DNA of 64,000 nucleotides from contig NZ_VDFV01000005.1 of the NCBI RefSeq assembly GCF_006152145.1, positions 124,001-188,000 on the forward strand, written 5' to 3'. Shown here one piece after another: positions 37,408-46,599 of the stretch. The translations under genes were made by a program, and so were the position numbers. Every line of letters starts with the position of its first letter. Position 1 is the stretch's first letter. This stretch comes from Rubellimicrobium roseum. GTDB lineage: Bacteria; Pseudomonadota; Alphaproteobacteria; Rhodobacterales; Rhodobacteraceae. The notes under the pieces are model-generated. The model worked only from the letters and a program-made list of their open reading frames with translations. It had not been told where the DNA came from and did no database searches.

Positions 37408-38567
37408 GGCTCGACCGGCCCCAGGTAGCCCGCCAGCACCACCATTGCGCCGCCGTCGAGGTGGATGTGGGTGCCCTTATCGAACTGCAGGATCTCCACG
37501 TCGGCCATGCCGCCCGCGGCCTCGATCTCGATGCGATCGCCCCGGCGGCCGTTGAAGTCGAAGATGGTGTCCTCGCCGAAGGTGCCGGTGCGGAAGACAA
37601 AGCGGTCGGCCCCGCCGCCGCCCCAGGCGTGGTCATCGCCCCCCGACAGCACGAAGCGGTCGCGCCCGCTCAGCCCGAAGAAATCGTTGTTGCGCCGATC
37701 GTCGATCATGGTGTCGCGCCCTTCGGTCCCGACCGCGCCCTCGATTCCGACGAGCCGGTCGCGCGACCCGAACTCGTCGATGGCGAAGCCTTGGGCGAGG
37801 TTGGTGGTCGTGCGGGTTCCGGCCCCGGTGCGCCCGAGATACTCGACCATGTCGAACCCGTCCCTGCCTTCGATCCGATCCCGGCCCGCCCCGCCCCAGA
37901 AGCCTTGGTCGCCACCGGAGCCCCGCAGGGTGTCGGCCAGGAACGTACCCCCGATCGCCTCGATCGCGGACACGATGTCGACCCGGCCGTCGGGGCCACG
38001 CACGGTCCCGAGCCGCAGGTCGGCCACGATGCCCCTGGCGTCGGCCGGGTCCCGCCAAAGCCAAGGCTCGTAGCTCAGATAGTCCCAGCCGGTGCCGCCC
38101 ACGTAGCGGTCCGCCCCGCCCAGGTCGTAGATGGTGTCGTTGCCGCTCTGGGCGGAGACCGTATCGGCGAACTGGCTGGTCACGAGGTTGTCGCGGGTCT
38201 CATACTGGTCGTTGGACTGCCGTCCGCCAATCATGGTCAGGCCGGGCCGGGCGAGGCGCTGATAAAGGCCAGCGCCGCTGTTCTCCTCGACCATAAGCTG
38301 AAAGAGCGACGCGTCGAATGACAGCCCGCGGAGCTCGGCCGCGCGATGGCCGTCGTCGTCGCGGTACTCGAGCTTCGTGATCCGGTCGCCCGACAGGGTC
38401 ACGACGATGTCGGTGGCCTGCACCCCGGAGTCGAGCTGCCCGTTCTCGGCCGCGTCATATCTCATGCGCCACCGGGTCGGGCTCAGCTTGACAATGTCGT
38501 AGTCGGCCAGTTCATCCCATGCCCATATGGCACTGGCATGGGCTGCGTAGATCTGAAAGGTGGGCAC
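37392..38567 (-). CDS. RTX-like calcium-binding protein
   Basis: 391 residues from GTG after GGAGAC. N-terminal about 150 residues unassigned (FQIYAAHASAIWAW). Degenerate RTX nonapeptide repeats follow: SGNDTIYDLGGADRYVGGTG near 159-178, then FADTLRGSGGDQGFWGGAGRDRIEG, and SGGDDHAWGGGGADRFVF. No N-terminal signal peptide, and RTX proteins usually leave by type I secretion through a C-terminal signal. A secreted Ca-folded protein is inferred; no hydrolase domain recognised. Confidence 0.75.
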   Translation of the reverse strand: MPTFQIYAAHASAIWAWDELADYDIVKLSPTRWRMRYDAAENGQLDSGVQATDIVVTLSGDRITKLEYRDDDGHRAAELRGLSFDASLFQLMVEENSGAGLYQRLARPGLTMIGGRQSNDQYETRDNLVTSQFADTVSAQSGNDTIYDLGGADRYVGGTGWDYLSYEPWLWRDPADARGIVADLRLGTVRGPDGRVDIVSAIEAIGGTFLADTLRGSGGDQGFWGGAGRDRIEGRDGFDMVEYLGRTGAGTRTTTNLAQGFAIDEFGSRDRLVGIEGAVGTEGRDTMIDDRRNNDFFGLSGRDRFVLSGGDDHAWGGGGADRFVFRTGTFGEDTIFDFNGRRGDRIEIEAAGGMADVEILQFDKGTHIHLDGGAMVVLAGYLGPVEPYLVF

Positions 38568-38681
38568 GTCCTGTCTCCTCCGCCAATGCCCATTTCTTGG
38601 GCGTCGACAGAGTAGCACGTCGCAACTTCGACATTACTGTCGCAGATCAAGGCGCAATCATGCACCCGTGATCGGGGCGCG

Positions 38682-39521
38682 TCAGGTCAGGAACGCGAAG
38701 CGGCGGGCGAGGTCGTCCCAGGCGGCCTGCGAACCCGCGGCGAGGAGCACCCCGTCGATCCGGTTCGCGTCGTAGGGCTGCCCGTCAAGGAAGCGGGCGA
38801 CCCCGCCCGCCTGCTCGACCGCGAGGACGCCGGCGGCGTGGTCCCAGGGATGCGGCGTGGGGCCGGACAGGCAGAACTCGGCGTTACCTTGCGCGACCAT
38901 GCGGTATTCGTGCAGTGCGCAGCGCAGGCCGGTGATGCGCAGGAAGTCGGGGAAGACCTTCACGATCCGTTCGCGCGAGTCGCGCGGGAACAGGCCGAGC
39001 GGCATGTAGCCGGTGAGGTTCTCGGCGTTCGCCTCGACCGAGGTCGCGAGCGGGCGGACGACGCCCCGGGCGGTTTCGAAGCGCGTGGGCTCGCCCGGCG
39101 CCGCCTCGATCCAGTCGTCCATGACGGGATCGTAGAGCAGGCCCCAGACGGGGATGCCCCGGCGCAGGACGGCGAGGAGCACGCCGAAGACGGCGAGCCC
39201 CTTGGCGAAGTTCCATGTGCCGTCCACCGGGTCGATGACGACGCAGAGTTCGGCCGTGCTCATCTGCGCGCGCAGGGACTTGTCGGCGCTGACGGATTCC
39301 TCGCCCAAGACCACCGCCTCGGGCCAGGCGGCGCGGACGACGGCGGCGATCTGCGCCTCGGCCTCGGTGTCGGCCAGCGTCACGAGATCGGCGGGGCCGG
39401 TCTTGGTGGAGATGTCGGCAGGGTCGAGCGCGCGGAAGCGCGGCATGATGCGGTCGCGCGCGGCGTCGCGCACGGCCCGCAGGAGAAGGTCGCGCTGGGC
39501 GGCGGTGATGGGTTCAGGCAC
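38682..39521 (-). CDS. Inositol monophosphatase family protein
   Basis: 279 residues, third IMPase-family gene of the window. LGEESVS near 72, [14 protein letters not shown] near 97-110 and [16 protein letters not shown] near 224. The DGTWNF form fits sugar- or 3'-phosphoadenosine-type phosphatases as well as inositol phosphatase, so the substrate is open. Overlaps the efp stop by 8 bases, so co-transcribed. Confidence 0.82.
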   Translation of the reverse strand: MPEPITAAQRDLLLRAVRDAARDRIMPRFRALDPADISTKTGPADLVTLADTEAEAQIAAVVRAAWPEAVVLGEESVSADKSLRAQMSTAELCVVIDPVDGTWNFAKGLAVFGVLLAVLRRGIPVWGLLYDPVMDDWIEAAPGEPTRFETARGVVRPLATSVEANAENLTGYMPLGLFPRDSRERIVKVFPDFLRITGLRCALHEYRMVAQGNAEFCLSGPTPHPWDHAAGVLAVEQAGGVARFLDGQPYDANRIDGVLLAAGSQAAWDDLARRFAFLT

Positions 39522-40077
39522 GCTCGGAATACTCCATCGACTCGGTGTTGACGACGACGCGCTCGCCCTCGCCGATGAAGGGCGGCACGAGGATGCGCAG
39601 GCCGTTGTCGAGGATCGCGGGCTTGAAGCTGTTGGCGGCGGTCTGGCCGCGCTGCACGGGATCCGTCGAGGCGATGGTGCAGGTGACCTTGGGGGGAAGG
39701 GCCACGTTCAGCGCCTCCTCGCCCACGTATTCGATGCGGACGGTCATGCCGTCCTGAAGGAAGGGCCGGCGTTCGCCCAGGAGGTCGGCCGCAAGCTCGA
39801 TCTGCTCGAAGGTGGTGCTGTCCATGAAGGTCAACATCCCGTCCGTCTCGTAGAGGAACTGCTGGTCCTTCTTCTCCAGCTCGACGGTCTCGACCTTGTC
39901 GGCCGAGCGGAAGCGCTCGTTGAGCTTGCGGCCGTCGCGCAGGTTCTTGAGCTCCACCTGCGCGAAGGCCCCGCCCTTGCCGGGCTTGACGTGGTCGACC
40001 TTCACCGCCGCCCAGAGCCCGCCGTCGTGGTCGAGGATGGCGCCGGGACGGATCTCGTTGCCGTTGATACGGGGCAT
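39514..40077 (-). CDS. efp: Elongation factor P
   Basis: 187 residues. Relieves ribosome stalling at polyproline. Domain I contains [16 protein letters not shown] near 31-46; the modified Lys of E. coli-type EF-P corresponds to the K of PGKGG. C-terminal signature [12 protein letters not shown] and [13 protein letters not shown] at 40077 is standard; a longer ORF upstream lacks similarity. YebC, which has an overlapping function, is also in this window. Confidence 0.95.
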   Translation of the reverse strand: MPRINGNEIRPGAILDHDGGLWAAVKVDHVKPGKGGAFAQVELKNLRDGRKLNERFRSADKVETVELEKKDQQFLYETDGMLTFMDSTTFEQIELAADLLGERRPFLQDGMTVRIEYVGEEALNVALPPKVTCTIASTDPVQRGQTAANSFKPAILDNGLRILVPPFIGEGERVVVNTESMEYSERA

Positions 40078-40310
40078 GGGCGAAACTCCGCTGACATGGG
40101 CGTGAGCGCGGTTGATCGCCGCGCCAGCGGTCCCATATCGCCGGGCGGCCCGCGTGGCAAGGCAAGCTCCTGCCCGCGTCAATGAACCCTTAAGCCATGC
40201 GTGAGTAGCATGGCAGTCATGTCGAGAAAGCACCCCTCCCCCAGACCCAGATGGGTAGTTTGCCCCGGGCGCACCGGGACGCAAGAGCCAATAACAAAAA
40301 AGGAAGCGAA

Positions 40311-40634
40311 ATGAAGGATTTCATCGACAGCACCGCCTACAACAACGAGCAGGGCAACCGCGCGCGCAAGCTGTTCGCGGCGGTCGTGCTGGCGGCGCTG
40401 GACGACGCCATCGCCGACGACAAGAAGTTCGGCAACGGTCCCGAGCAGATCGCCCGCTGGGCGCGGTCCAAGGACGGGCGCGAAGTCCTCACCTGCGCCG
40501 GCATCGACCCGAACGAGCGGGTCGTCCAGGGTCTGATGGATTTCGTGGGCAAGGGCGTGCGGACCTCCGTGGCTCTGTCGCGCGAGGAAAGCGAGCGTCG
40601 CCACGCCGCCGAGGAAGAAGCCAAGGCCGCCTGA
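40311..40634 (+). CDS. DUF6280-type conserved small protein
   Basis: 107 residues. N-terminus [21 protein letters not shown], core [18 protein letters not shown] and [18 protein letters not shown]-terminal charged helix. I recognise it as the Rhodobacterales-restricted DUF6280 family; function unknown. AAAAAAGGAAG precedes the ATG, an AT-rich leader unlike its surroundings, suggesting high expression. Has its own terminator. Confidence 0.78.
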   Translation: MKDFIDSTAYNNEQGNRARKLFAAVVLAALDDAIADDKKFGNGPEQIARWARSKDGREVLTCAGIDPNERVVQGLMDFVGKGVRTSVALSREESERRHAAEEEAKAA

Positions 40635-40660
40635 TAAGGCATTCTCATTTCACTTCTATG

Positions 40661-40687
40661 ACGCGGGCCCCAGGGTCCGCGTTTTTT
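40661..40687 (+). terminator. Rho-independent terminator after DUF6280 gene
   Basis: Stem ACGCGGGC/GTCCGCGT (8 pairs, one G-U) with a CCCAGG loop and TTTTTT. Separates the gene from cobQ. Confidence 0.85.
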
Positions 40688-40719
40688 GTTGGACAGGGTT
40701 TGCTGGACGGGGGAGGTCC

Positions 40720-42168
40720 ATGGCCAAGGCCATCATGATCCAGGGCGCGGGCTCGAACGTGGGCAAGTCGCTGCTGGTCGCCGGGATTGCGCGGGCGTTC
40801 CGGCAGCGCGGGCTGCGCGTCGCGCCCTTCAAGCCGCAGAACATGTCGAACAACGCGGCCGTGACGGTGGATGGCGGCGAGATCGGCCGGGCGCAGGCGC
40901 TGCAGGCGCGCGCGGCGGGGCTGGAGCCCCACACCGACATGAATCCGGTGCTGCTAAAGCCCGAGACCGAGACCGGCGCGCAGGTGGTCGTGCAGGGCCG
41001 GCGCGTGGCGAGCGTCCGGGCACGAGATTATGCGAAGCTGAAGCCGTCCCTCATGGCCCCGGTGCTGGAAAGCTTCGGGCGGCTGGGCTCCGGGGCGGAC
41101 CTCGTGGTCGTCGAGGGCGCGGGCAGCCCCGCCGAGGTCAACCTGCGGGCGGGCGACATCGCCAACATGGGATTCGCGCGCGCGGCGAATGTGCCCGTGG
41201 TGCTGGTGGGCGACATCGACCGGGGTGGCGTGATCGCGCAGCTCGTGGGCACGCGGGAAGTGCTCGACCCCGAGGACGCGGCGATGATCCGCGGCTTTGC
41301 CGTGAACAAGTTCCGGGGGGACCCGAGCCTCTTCGACGACGGGTTCCGGCTCATCGCGGAGCGGACGGGCTGGGCGGGGCTGGGCGTCGTCCCGTGGTTC
41401 GAGGAGGCCTGGCGGCTGCCGGCCGAGGACGTGCTGGACCTCGCCGGGCGCGGCAGCCGGGGATCGGTCAAGGTCGCGGTGCCGCAGCTGCGGCGGATCG
41501 CCAACTTCGACGACCTCGACCCCTTGTCGGCCACGCCGGGGGTGGGCGTCGAGATCGTGCCGCCGGGCCGCGCCCTGCCGGGCGACGCGGACCTCGTGAT
41601 CCTGCCGGGGTCGAAGTCCACCATCGCCGACCTCGCCTTCCTGCGGGCGCAGGGTTGGGACATCGACCTCCTGGCCCATCGGCGGCGCGGCGGGCGCGTG
41701 CTGGGGATCTGCGGCGGCTTCCAGATGCTGGGCCGTCGAATCGAGGACCCCGAGGGACTGGAAGGGCCGCCCGGCGGCGTGGAGGGGCTGGGCCTCTTGG
41801 ACGTCACGACCGTGATGGGGCGCGAGAAGCGGCTGGCCCGCGTGGCGGGGACGCACCGGGCCACGGGAATGGCCGTGGCGGGCTACGAGATCCACCTGGG
41901 CCGCACGGAGGGGCCGGACCTCGCCCGGCCCTGGCTGGAGATCGACGGCCGCCCTGAGGGTGCGGAGAGCGCCGACGGGCGCGTCCGGGGCACCTATCTT
42001 CATGGGCTCTTCGGCGCGGACGCTTTCCGTGCGGCGATGCTCTCGGAGCTGGGCGCGGCCCCTGCCCCCTTCGACTGGGAAGGCGAGGTCGAGGCCACGC
42101 TCGATCGCCTGGCCGCGCATGTGGCGCGGCACCTCGACCTCGACGCGCTCTGGCGGCTGGCGGCCTGA
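40720..42168 (+). CDS. cobQ: Cobyric acid synthase
   Basis: 482 residues. Glutamine- and ATP-dependent amidation of adenosyl-cobyrinic acid a,c-diamide. N-terminal DTBS-like P-loop ([14 protein letters not shown], residues 5-18), KPQNMSNNA near 40, and a class I glutamine amidotransferase with catalytic Cys in [11 protein letters not shown] near 328 and His in GTYLHGLFG near 425. No other cob genes or visible cobalamin riboswitch in the short upstream gap. Confidence 0.95.
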   Translation: MAKAIMIQGAGSNVGKSLLVAGIARAFRQRGLRVAPFKPQNMSNNAAVTVDGGEIGRAQALQARAAGLEPHTDMNPVLLKPETETGAQVVVQGRRVASVRARDYAKLKPSLMAPVLESFGRLGSGADLVVVEGAGSPAEVNLRAGDIANMGFARAANVPVVLVGDIDRGGVIAQLVGTREVLDPEDAAMIRGFAVNKFRGDPSLFDDGFRLIAERTGWAGLGVVPWFEEAWRLPAEDVLDLAGRGSRGSVKVAVPQLRRIANFDDLDPLSATPGVGVEIVPPGRALPGDADLVILPGSKSTIADLAFLRAQGWDIDLLAHRRRGGRVLGICGGFQMLGRRIEDPEGLEGPPGGVEGLGLLDVTTVMGREKRLARVAGTHRATGMAVAGYEIHLGRTEGPDLARPWLEIDGRPEGAESADGRVRGTYLHGLFGADAFRAAMLSELGAAPAPFDWEGEVEATLDRLAAHVARHLDLDALWRLAA

Positions 42169-42174
42169 GCCCTC

Positions 42175-42777
42175 TCAGGCGCCGTCGCGGGCGGCGCCGA
42201 GGGCCTGTAGCACCTCGCGCCGGACGAGCTTGCGAAGGTTGCGCGTCATCCGCTCGCCCAACTCGCCCTGAAGCTCCTCGCGGACCACCTGGGCGATGAG
42301 GGCGCGCAGCGCGGCCTCGTCGGCGGGCTGCGCGAGGGGCCGGGTCGGCGGCTCGACCGGCGGCATGGGCGGGTGCAGGCCGGCGCTGACGATGACAGCG
42401 GGCGCATCGACGCTGGACGAAGAAGGAGCGTCGGGCACCGGCGGAGGCACGAGCCGCGCGATGACGCTTGGCGCGGACAATGTCGAGGGCGGCGGCGTGG
42501 GCGGGGCGTCGGGGGTCGGCGGCACCGGGGCGGCTTCGGCCTGGGCTGCGGGCGGCACCGGGGCGGCTTCGGGCGAGGCCGGTGTGACGGGGCGACTCGG
42601 CGGGACCACGGGCGAGCGCAGGACCAGCGGCTCGGGAGCGGCCGCGGGCTCGGCCACACGGAGGTCGTCGCCCAGAACGAAGGGCGCAGGCGCGGGGCCG
42701 GGGCGGTTGTCGTCGATCAGGCGACGGATGGCCGAGAGGACGTCCTGGGCCTCGGCGTCATGGGGAGCTTGCGTCAT
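42175..42777 (-). CDS. Pro/Ala-rich PopZ-like protein
   Basis: 200 residues. A short N-terminal helix (DVLSAIRRLIDDN, residues 12-24) resembles the first helix of PopZ/DUF2497 proteins. A Pro/Ala-rich disordered centre covers about 28-150. A basic C-terminal helix (ALRALIAQVVREELQGELGERMTRNLRKLVRREV) ends it. The helix-disorder-helix plan matches polar scaffolds of alphaproteobacteria. Function inferred by layout only. Upstream of tolC on the opposite side of cobQ, same strand as tolC. Confidence 0.6.
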   Translation of the reverse strand: MTQAPHDAEAQDVLSAIRRLIDDNRPGPAPAPFVLGDDLRVAEPAAAPEPLVLRSPVVPPSRPVTPASPEAAPVPPAAQAEAAPVPPTPDAPPTPPPSTLSAPSVIARLVPPPVPDAPSSSSVDAPAVIVSAGLHPPMPPVEPPTRPLAQPADEAALRALIAQVVREELQGELGERMTRNLRKLVRREVLQALGAARDGA

Positions 42778-42842
42778 GGAACTTCCGTTCGCCGGGTGGA
42801 GCGGATCTTGGCCGGTCCGCGCCGTCCGGCCCGTCGCGGGGG

Positions 42843-44240
42843 TCAGTCCCCCGCGCCGATCGACTGGAGCACGCGGTCGAGCGCCCGGCCCTGCTCGGAG
42901 CCGCGGGCGGGGGCGTCGTCCACGAGGTTGTAATAGGCGGTGGGGTCGTAGACCGCCACGGCGAGCCCGAGGTTCTCCACCGTGAGCAGGCCTGCGGCCG
43001 AGAGCACCTGATAGCTGGCCAGCACCTCGTCGATCTCGGCCCCCGCGAGGTTGGTGCGGGCGTCGAGGAGGTCCTGCTCGGCCTCCAGCACGTCGAGCGT
43101 GGTGCGCGCGCCCAGGGTCGCCTCCTCGCGCACGCCCTCGAAGGCGGACTGCGCGGCGCGGACCTGCTCCTGGAAGGCGACGAGGGTGGCGCGGGCAACC
43201 TCCAGGTTGGAATAGGCGATGCTGACGCTCTGCACGATGTTGCGCGAGGTTTCGATGAGCTGGGCGCGGCTGGCGTCGCGGTCGGCCTGGGCCTGGCGGA
43301 TCTGCGAGGCGCGGGCCCCGCCCGAGTAGATCTCGCCGCCGGCGCTGAGGCCGATGGAGGCGCCCAGCGTGCTGCTGCCGCCATCCAGGCTGTTGTTGAT
43401 CGAGGGCCGCGCCTCGAGCTGCACCTGCGGCCGCAGGCTGGCCTCGGTGGACAGGATGGCGATCTCGTTGGCGGCGACCTGGTGCTGGGCCTGGCGCAGC
43501 GCCGGATGCGTGCGCAGGGCGATCTGCACGGCCTCGTCCAGCGTGGCGGGCACACGGGCGGGGGCGGCGGGCTGGAGCTGGCCGGGCGCGCGGCCCACGG
43601 CGGCGCGGAACGCCGCGACAGCCTGCGCGAGCCCGCCTTGGTCGGCCACGAGTTCGCTGCGCGCGGCGGCGAGCTGCGCCTCGGCGAGCGCCACGTCCGT
43701 GCGGGTGATCTCGCCCACCTCGAAGCGGTCGCGCGCGGCCTGCAGCTCCTGCCCGATGACGCGGACGTTGCTTTCGCGCAGGCTCACGAAGGCCGAGCGG
43801 CGGCGCACCTCCTGGTAGGCGGTGACGATCTGCTCGAGAACCTGGCGCTCGGTGTCGCGCAGCCCCTCGCGGGTGGCGAGTACCACCTCCTTCTGGAGGT
43901 CGATCGTCAAGCGGCGCTGGCCGCCGTCATAGAGCGTCAGCGAAGCCAGGAGCGACAGGGAGGCGCTGTCCGAAACGGTCGAGGTGTCGCCGGTCAGGTT
44001 CAGCCCGTCCTCGTTGCGGGTGAAGCTGCGGGCGAGCTCGGCCTGCCAGCTCAGGACCGGGCGCAGGCTGGCAACGGCCTGGGCCACGTCCTCGTCCGCG
44101 GCGCGCAGCACGGCGCGGTTCTGCTCGATGAGGCCGGAGCTCTCGTAGCCGAAGGCCAGCGTGTCGGCCAGCGTCTCGGCCCGGACCGCCGTGGATCCGA
44201 GCAGGAGAGCCATCAGGGCCCCGCGGATGATGTGTCGCAT
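42843..44240 (-). CDS. tolC: TolC-family outer-membrane efflux protein
   Basis: 465 residues with a signal peptide (about 22 residues, AVRA). Two TolC repeats of coiled-coil helices and beta strands: TLADTLAFGYESSGLIEQNRA, TDVALAEAQLAAARSEL near 200, LDEAVQIALRTHPALRQAQ near 248 and TTLDVLEAEQDLLDAR near 370. Outer-membrane duct for type I secretion or RND efflux. ATG at 44240 with GGGAGCGAC before it. Confidence 0.9.
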   Translation of the reverse strand: MRHIIRGALMALLLGSTAVRAETLADTLAFGYESSGLIEQNRAVLRAADEDVAQAVASLRPVLSWQAELARSFTRNEDGLNLTGDTSTVSDSASLSLLASLTLYDGGQRRLTIDLQKEVVLATREGLRDTERQVLEQIVTAYQEVRRRSAFVSLRESNVRVIGQELQAARDRFEVGEITRTDVALAEAQLAAARSELVADQGGLAQAVAAFRAAVGRAPGQLQPAAPARVPATLDEAVQIALRTHPALRQAQHQVAANEIAILSTEASLRPQVQLEARPSINNSLDGGSSTLGASIGLSAGGEIYSGGARASQIRQAQADRDASRAQLIETSRNIVQSVSIAYSNLEVARATLVAFQEQVRAAQSAFEGVREEATLGARTTLDVLEAEQDLLDARTNLAGAEIDEVLASYQVLSAAGLLTVENLGLAVAVYDPTAYYNLVDDAPARGSEQGRALDRVLQSIGAGD

Positions 44241-44280
44241 GTCGCTCCCTCCGCTCGTCCCGTTTGTGCCCCGCGCGCCG

Positions 44281-44934
44281 TCAGAGGACGAAGGCCGAGG
44301 CGCGACCGAAGCCGGGCAGCACGGGGGCCCCGGCATTGAAGGCGTAACGCCAGTGGACCTGGCCGCCTTCCTTGCGACCGATCCGGGCGGTGCCCAGGTT
44401 CTCTTCAGCGAAAAGGGCGGCGATGCGCCCGTCTTCGGCAAGCTGCGCGAGGAGCGCATCGGGAATCACCTCGACCGCGCCCTCGATCAGGATCACGTCG
44501 TATGGCGCCCCCGCGGGCGCCCCTTCGGCCAGGGGACCGACCTGGACGCGGGCCCGGGAGGCCCCCTGCCCGGCCAGCGCCGTCGAGGCGGCCTGCGCCA
44601 GGGCGGGGTCCTCCTCCAGGGCGATGACCTCGCCGCCCATCCGCGCGATCACGGCGGCGCCGTAGCCCAGGCCCGTGGCCAGGTCGAGCACGCGCTCGCC
44701 GGGGCGGATGTCGAGAGCTTCGAGGAACTTGCCCAGCGTCCGCGGCTCGAGCACCACGCGGCCGGGGGCGACAAGGAGGTTTTCGCCCAGGTAAGCGGCC
44801 TCGCGGCGCGATTCGGGCACGAACTCCTCGCGCGGGACGTGCAGCATGGCCTCGATAATCGGGAAGCGGGTCACCTCGGACGGGCGGACCTGCGTGTCCA
44901 CCATCATCGTGCGGCGGGTCTGGAAATCGGACAA
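44281..44934 (-). CDS. Protein-L-isoaspartate O-methyltransferase-like
   Basis: 217 residues from TTG at 44934. SAM-methyltransferase with [17 protein letters not shown]-terminus, PREEFVPES near 45, motif [19 protein letters not shown] near 88. In Rhodobacterales this PCMT-like protein typically precedes tolC. The first ATG (44907) would remove residues conserved in relatives (SDFQTRRT), so the TTG is preferred. The repair activity on isoaspartate is not certain for this subgroup. Confidence 0.8.
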   Translation of the reverse strand: MSDFQTRRTMMVDTQVRPSEVTRFPIIEAMLHVPREEFVPESRREAAYLGENLLVAPGRVVLEPRTLGKFLEALDIRPGERVLDLATGLGYGAAVIARMGGEVIALEEDPALAQAASTALAGQGASRARVQVGPLAEGAPAGAPYDVILIEGAVEVIPDALLAQLAEDGRIAALFAEENLGTARIGRKEGGQVHWRYAFNAGAPVLPGFGRASAFVL

Positions 44935-45107
44935 GGGGGGAACGCTCCGGTGTCTCGGCTTGCGAGGAGTGATGGCACAGGGGCGCGGCCGGGGCAATCG
45001 GGGCCGCGCGCGCCTGCCCTTTAGGCCCGCGGACGCGTGGCGTCCATGTCATGCCCGAAGATCATTATGGATTTACGGCCCCGGCGGGAGAACCACGTCC
45101 CTGCGGC

Positions 45108-45180
45108 GGCGAGTTGGTGGAGAGCTTGTGCCGCGGATTGCAAGCCCGTGCCGACCGGGTCGACTTTGGCACTCGTCTCC
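45108..45180 (+). pseudogene. Decayed tRNA-Cys-like sequence
   Basis: This plus-strand stretch aligns without gaps to the intact minus-strand tRNA-Cys at 45450-45523, with 16 differences in 74 positions (about 78 percent identity). The acceptor stem still pairs (GGCGAGT/ACTCGTC) and the anticodon loop still reads TTGCAAG with GCA. The T-loop has lost its invariant TTC (now GTC), and the T-stem and anticodon stem each have a mismatch. The final CCA is lost (CCC). It is probably non-functional. Confidence 0.75.
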
Positions 45181-45449
45181 CTCACGCCCTAAGCCAAGGC
45201 GGGCCATGCCAATCACCGGCAGTTTCCGGAGATCACGCGGATTGGAGGGCGCCTCTAGGCCAAGGGGCGCGTCACGGTGCAGGATCCTGTCCGTCAGACG
45301 CCAAGGTCTGCATCTGTAACGCGATTGAGAGCCGCTTCTCGGCCCGCAGCACGGCCGGATCGGGCGCCTTGGTGACTCCTGAAGGATCAAGTCCAGATTG
45401 GCTACCAAAGCCAAGCGCTCGGCCGGATGGTCTGTTCTTCAAGGAGTAA

Positions 45450-45523
45450 TGGAGGCGAGTACCGGAATCGAACCGGTCTACACGGATTTGCAATCCGCTG
45501 CGTAACCTCTCCGCCAACTCGCC
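45450..45523 (-). tRNA. tRNA-Cys (GCA)
   Basis: 74 bases including encoded CCA. Acceptor GGCGAGT/ACTCGCC with discriminator T, anticodon loop TTGCAAA (GCA), T-arm ACCGG-TTCGATT-CCGGT. All arms pair. Discriminator U73 is the normal identity element for cysteine. Confidence 0.96.
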
Positions 45524-46129
45524 GTCGCCCTGCGGGGATTAAGGGTTAGGGTAGTACTGGTCAAGTGGCGATCCATCCGGGAGCCTGGTTGTCGTTACGT
45601 GCTCGCTCTGTTCAACGCGGCATCACGCGCGCTTAGCACTCTTGCATGATCTGCCGCAGCACAGCCGCGCGTTTGCTGACCGTTGCCTTGAACTGCAGCC
45701 CGCTTCACTTCGGTCAGGATGCGCGATCCGGACGAGTGATGGGCACGCAGGTGGAGCACGTCGTTCGACACCCTGCGGACCGACGAGCGAAGCCTTCGCC
45801 CTACCCGTCGTGGCAGACCCGGCGCGCTCGGTTGGTGCGGTTATGGCGCCGGACGCTCTGGCCGATTGGCTCATAGCCATCGCACGCGATCGCGTGGGCG
45901 CTGGCCGGCCGGTGCCTGCATACCCGGAAGCCCGAGCGGTTCCTCTCCAGCGACGGACCCAGCCGGGAGACCGAGCAGATCGCGTGGCCGGCCGATCTGG
46001 CTTCGGGGAACACCAGGTTTCGAGGCGAACGCACGCGCCTGGACCGTGGCATTCTGGAGAACGCCATCGTCCTCCTCACGGTGGTGCTGGCGTGAGATAG
46101 CCCACGCAGACAACTCGCCTTGCGCACCC
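45524..46129. other. Gap upstream of the IS3 relic
   Basis: About 600 bases without a gene I can support. Less GC-rich than the genome in places, with stops in all frames or short unrecognisable frames. It probably contains the tRNA-Cys promoter next to 45524 and further decayed mobile-element DNA. A plus-strand frame ending in ILENAIVLLTVVLA at about 46092 may be part of the degenerate transposase. Confidence 0.4.
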
Positions 46130-46365
46130 AGGAGCGCCGGTGCAGACGCGGCCGGGTCGAACGGCTCATGCGCGCCACCGCCGTATCCGGGCGCTCGCAG
46201 CGTGACACTGCCGGCCCTGCGCAATCAACCGCCGCCATCCTCTGTTGAGCGCCGACCCTGCTCGACCGACGGTTCCAAAGCGCCCCGGTTTGGGCGAGGC
46301 TGGACGGCCGACATCACGTGCCTCGCAACTGGCGAGGGTTGCCTCCACTTCGCCACCGTGTCCAG
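46130..46365 (+). pseudogene. IS3-family transposase (OrfB) relic
   Basis: Fragments of an IS3 OrfB in at least two plus-strand frames. GRVERLMRAT matches the region before the integrase core. A stop interrupts before APTLLDRRFQSAPVW. After one shift, GWTADITCLATGEGCLHFATV matches the start of the DDE domain (usual D-I-T-Y...GW/LY form, first catalytic Asp kept). The rest of the catalytic domain is absent. It abuts the thioredoxin remnant at about 46370. No terminal inverted repeats recognised. Confidence 0.7.
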
Positions 46366-46371
46366 CGAGCG

Positions 46372-46533
46372 GGCAAGCTCGCCCGGGTCATCGGTATCCA
46401 TATTGACGATGAAGCGGATGGCCTCGTAGGCCGGGGTCTCGTCGCGCCGCGCGTCGAGAACTCGCTCCTGCGCGCGGCTGGTGCTGAACTGCGGCGCCCG
46501 GAAGTCGAGGAGGATGACCTCGCCTTTGGCCAT
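46372..46533 (-). pseudogene. Thioredoxin-like gene remnant
   Basis: Reads MAKGEVILLDFRA then FSTSRAQERVLDARRD and ETPAYEAIRFIVNMDTDDP. This parallels the thioredoxin-domain proteins that follow CcdA, in which the second block is WCxxCRAQERV. Here both active-site cysteines are gone (QFSTS), and similarity stops near 46375 where the IS3 relic begins. Loss of the catalytic pair and of the C-terminal half indicates a dead gene. Confidence 0.7.
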
Positions 46534-46599
46534 GACCTACTCCGCAGGTTGGGGGCGTAGAACTGCCGCTTCGTCTCGGAGGCGGCCGGCAGGGCAAGC

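Noticed and set aside
40688-40719. Possible cobalamin riboswitch before cobQ
   Set aside because: The gap from the terminator to the ATG is only about 30 bases, too short, and no B12-box is visible.
45051-45449. 132-codon plus-strand frame
   Set aside because: It covers the tRNA-Cys-like relic and has no recognisable protein features.
45272-45517. 81-codon minus-strand frame
   Set aside because: Begins inside the intact tRNA-Cys; the N-terminal residues are simply a translated tRNA.
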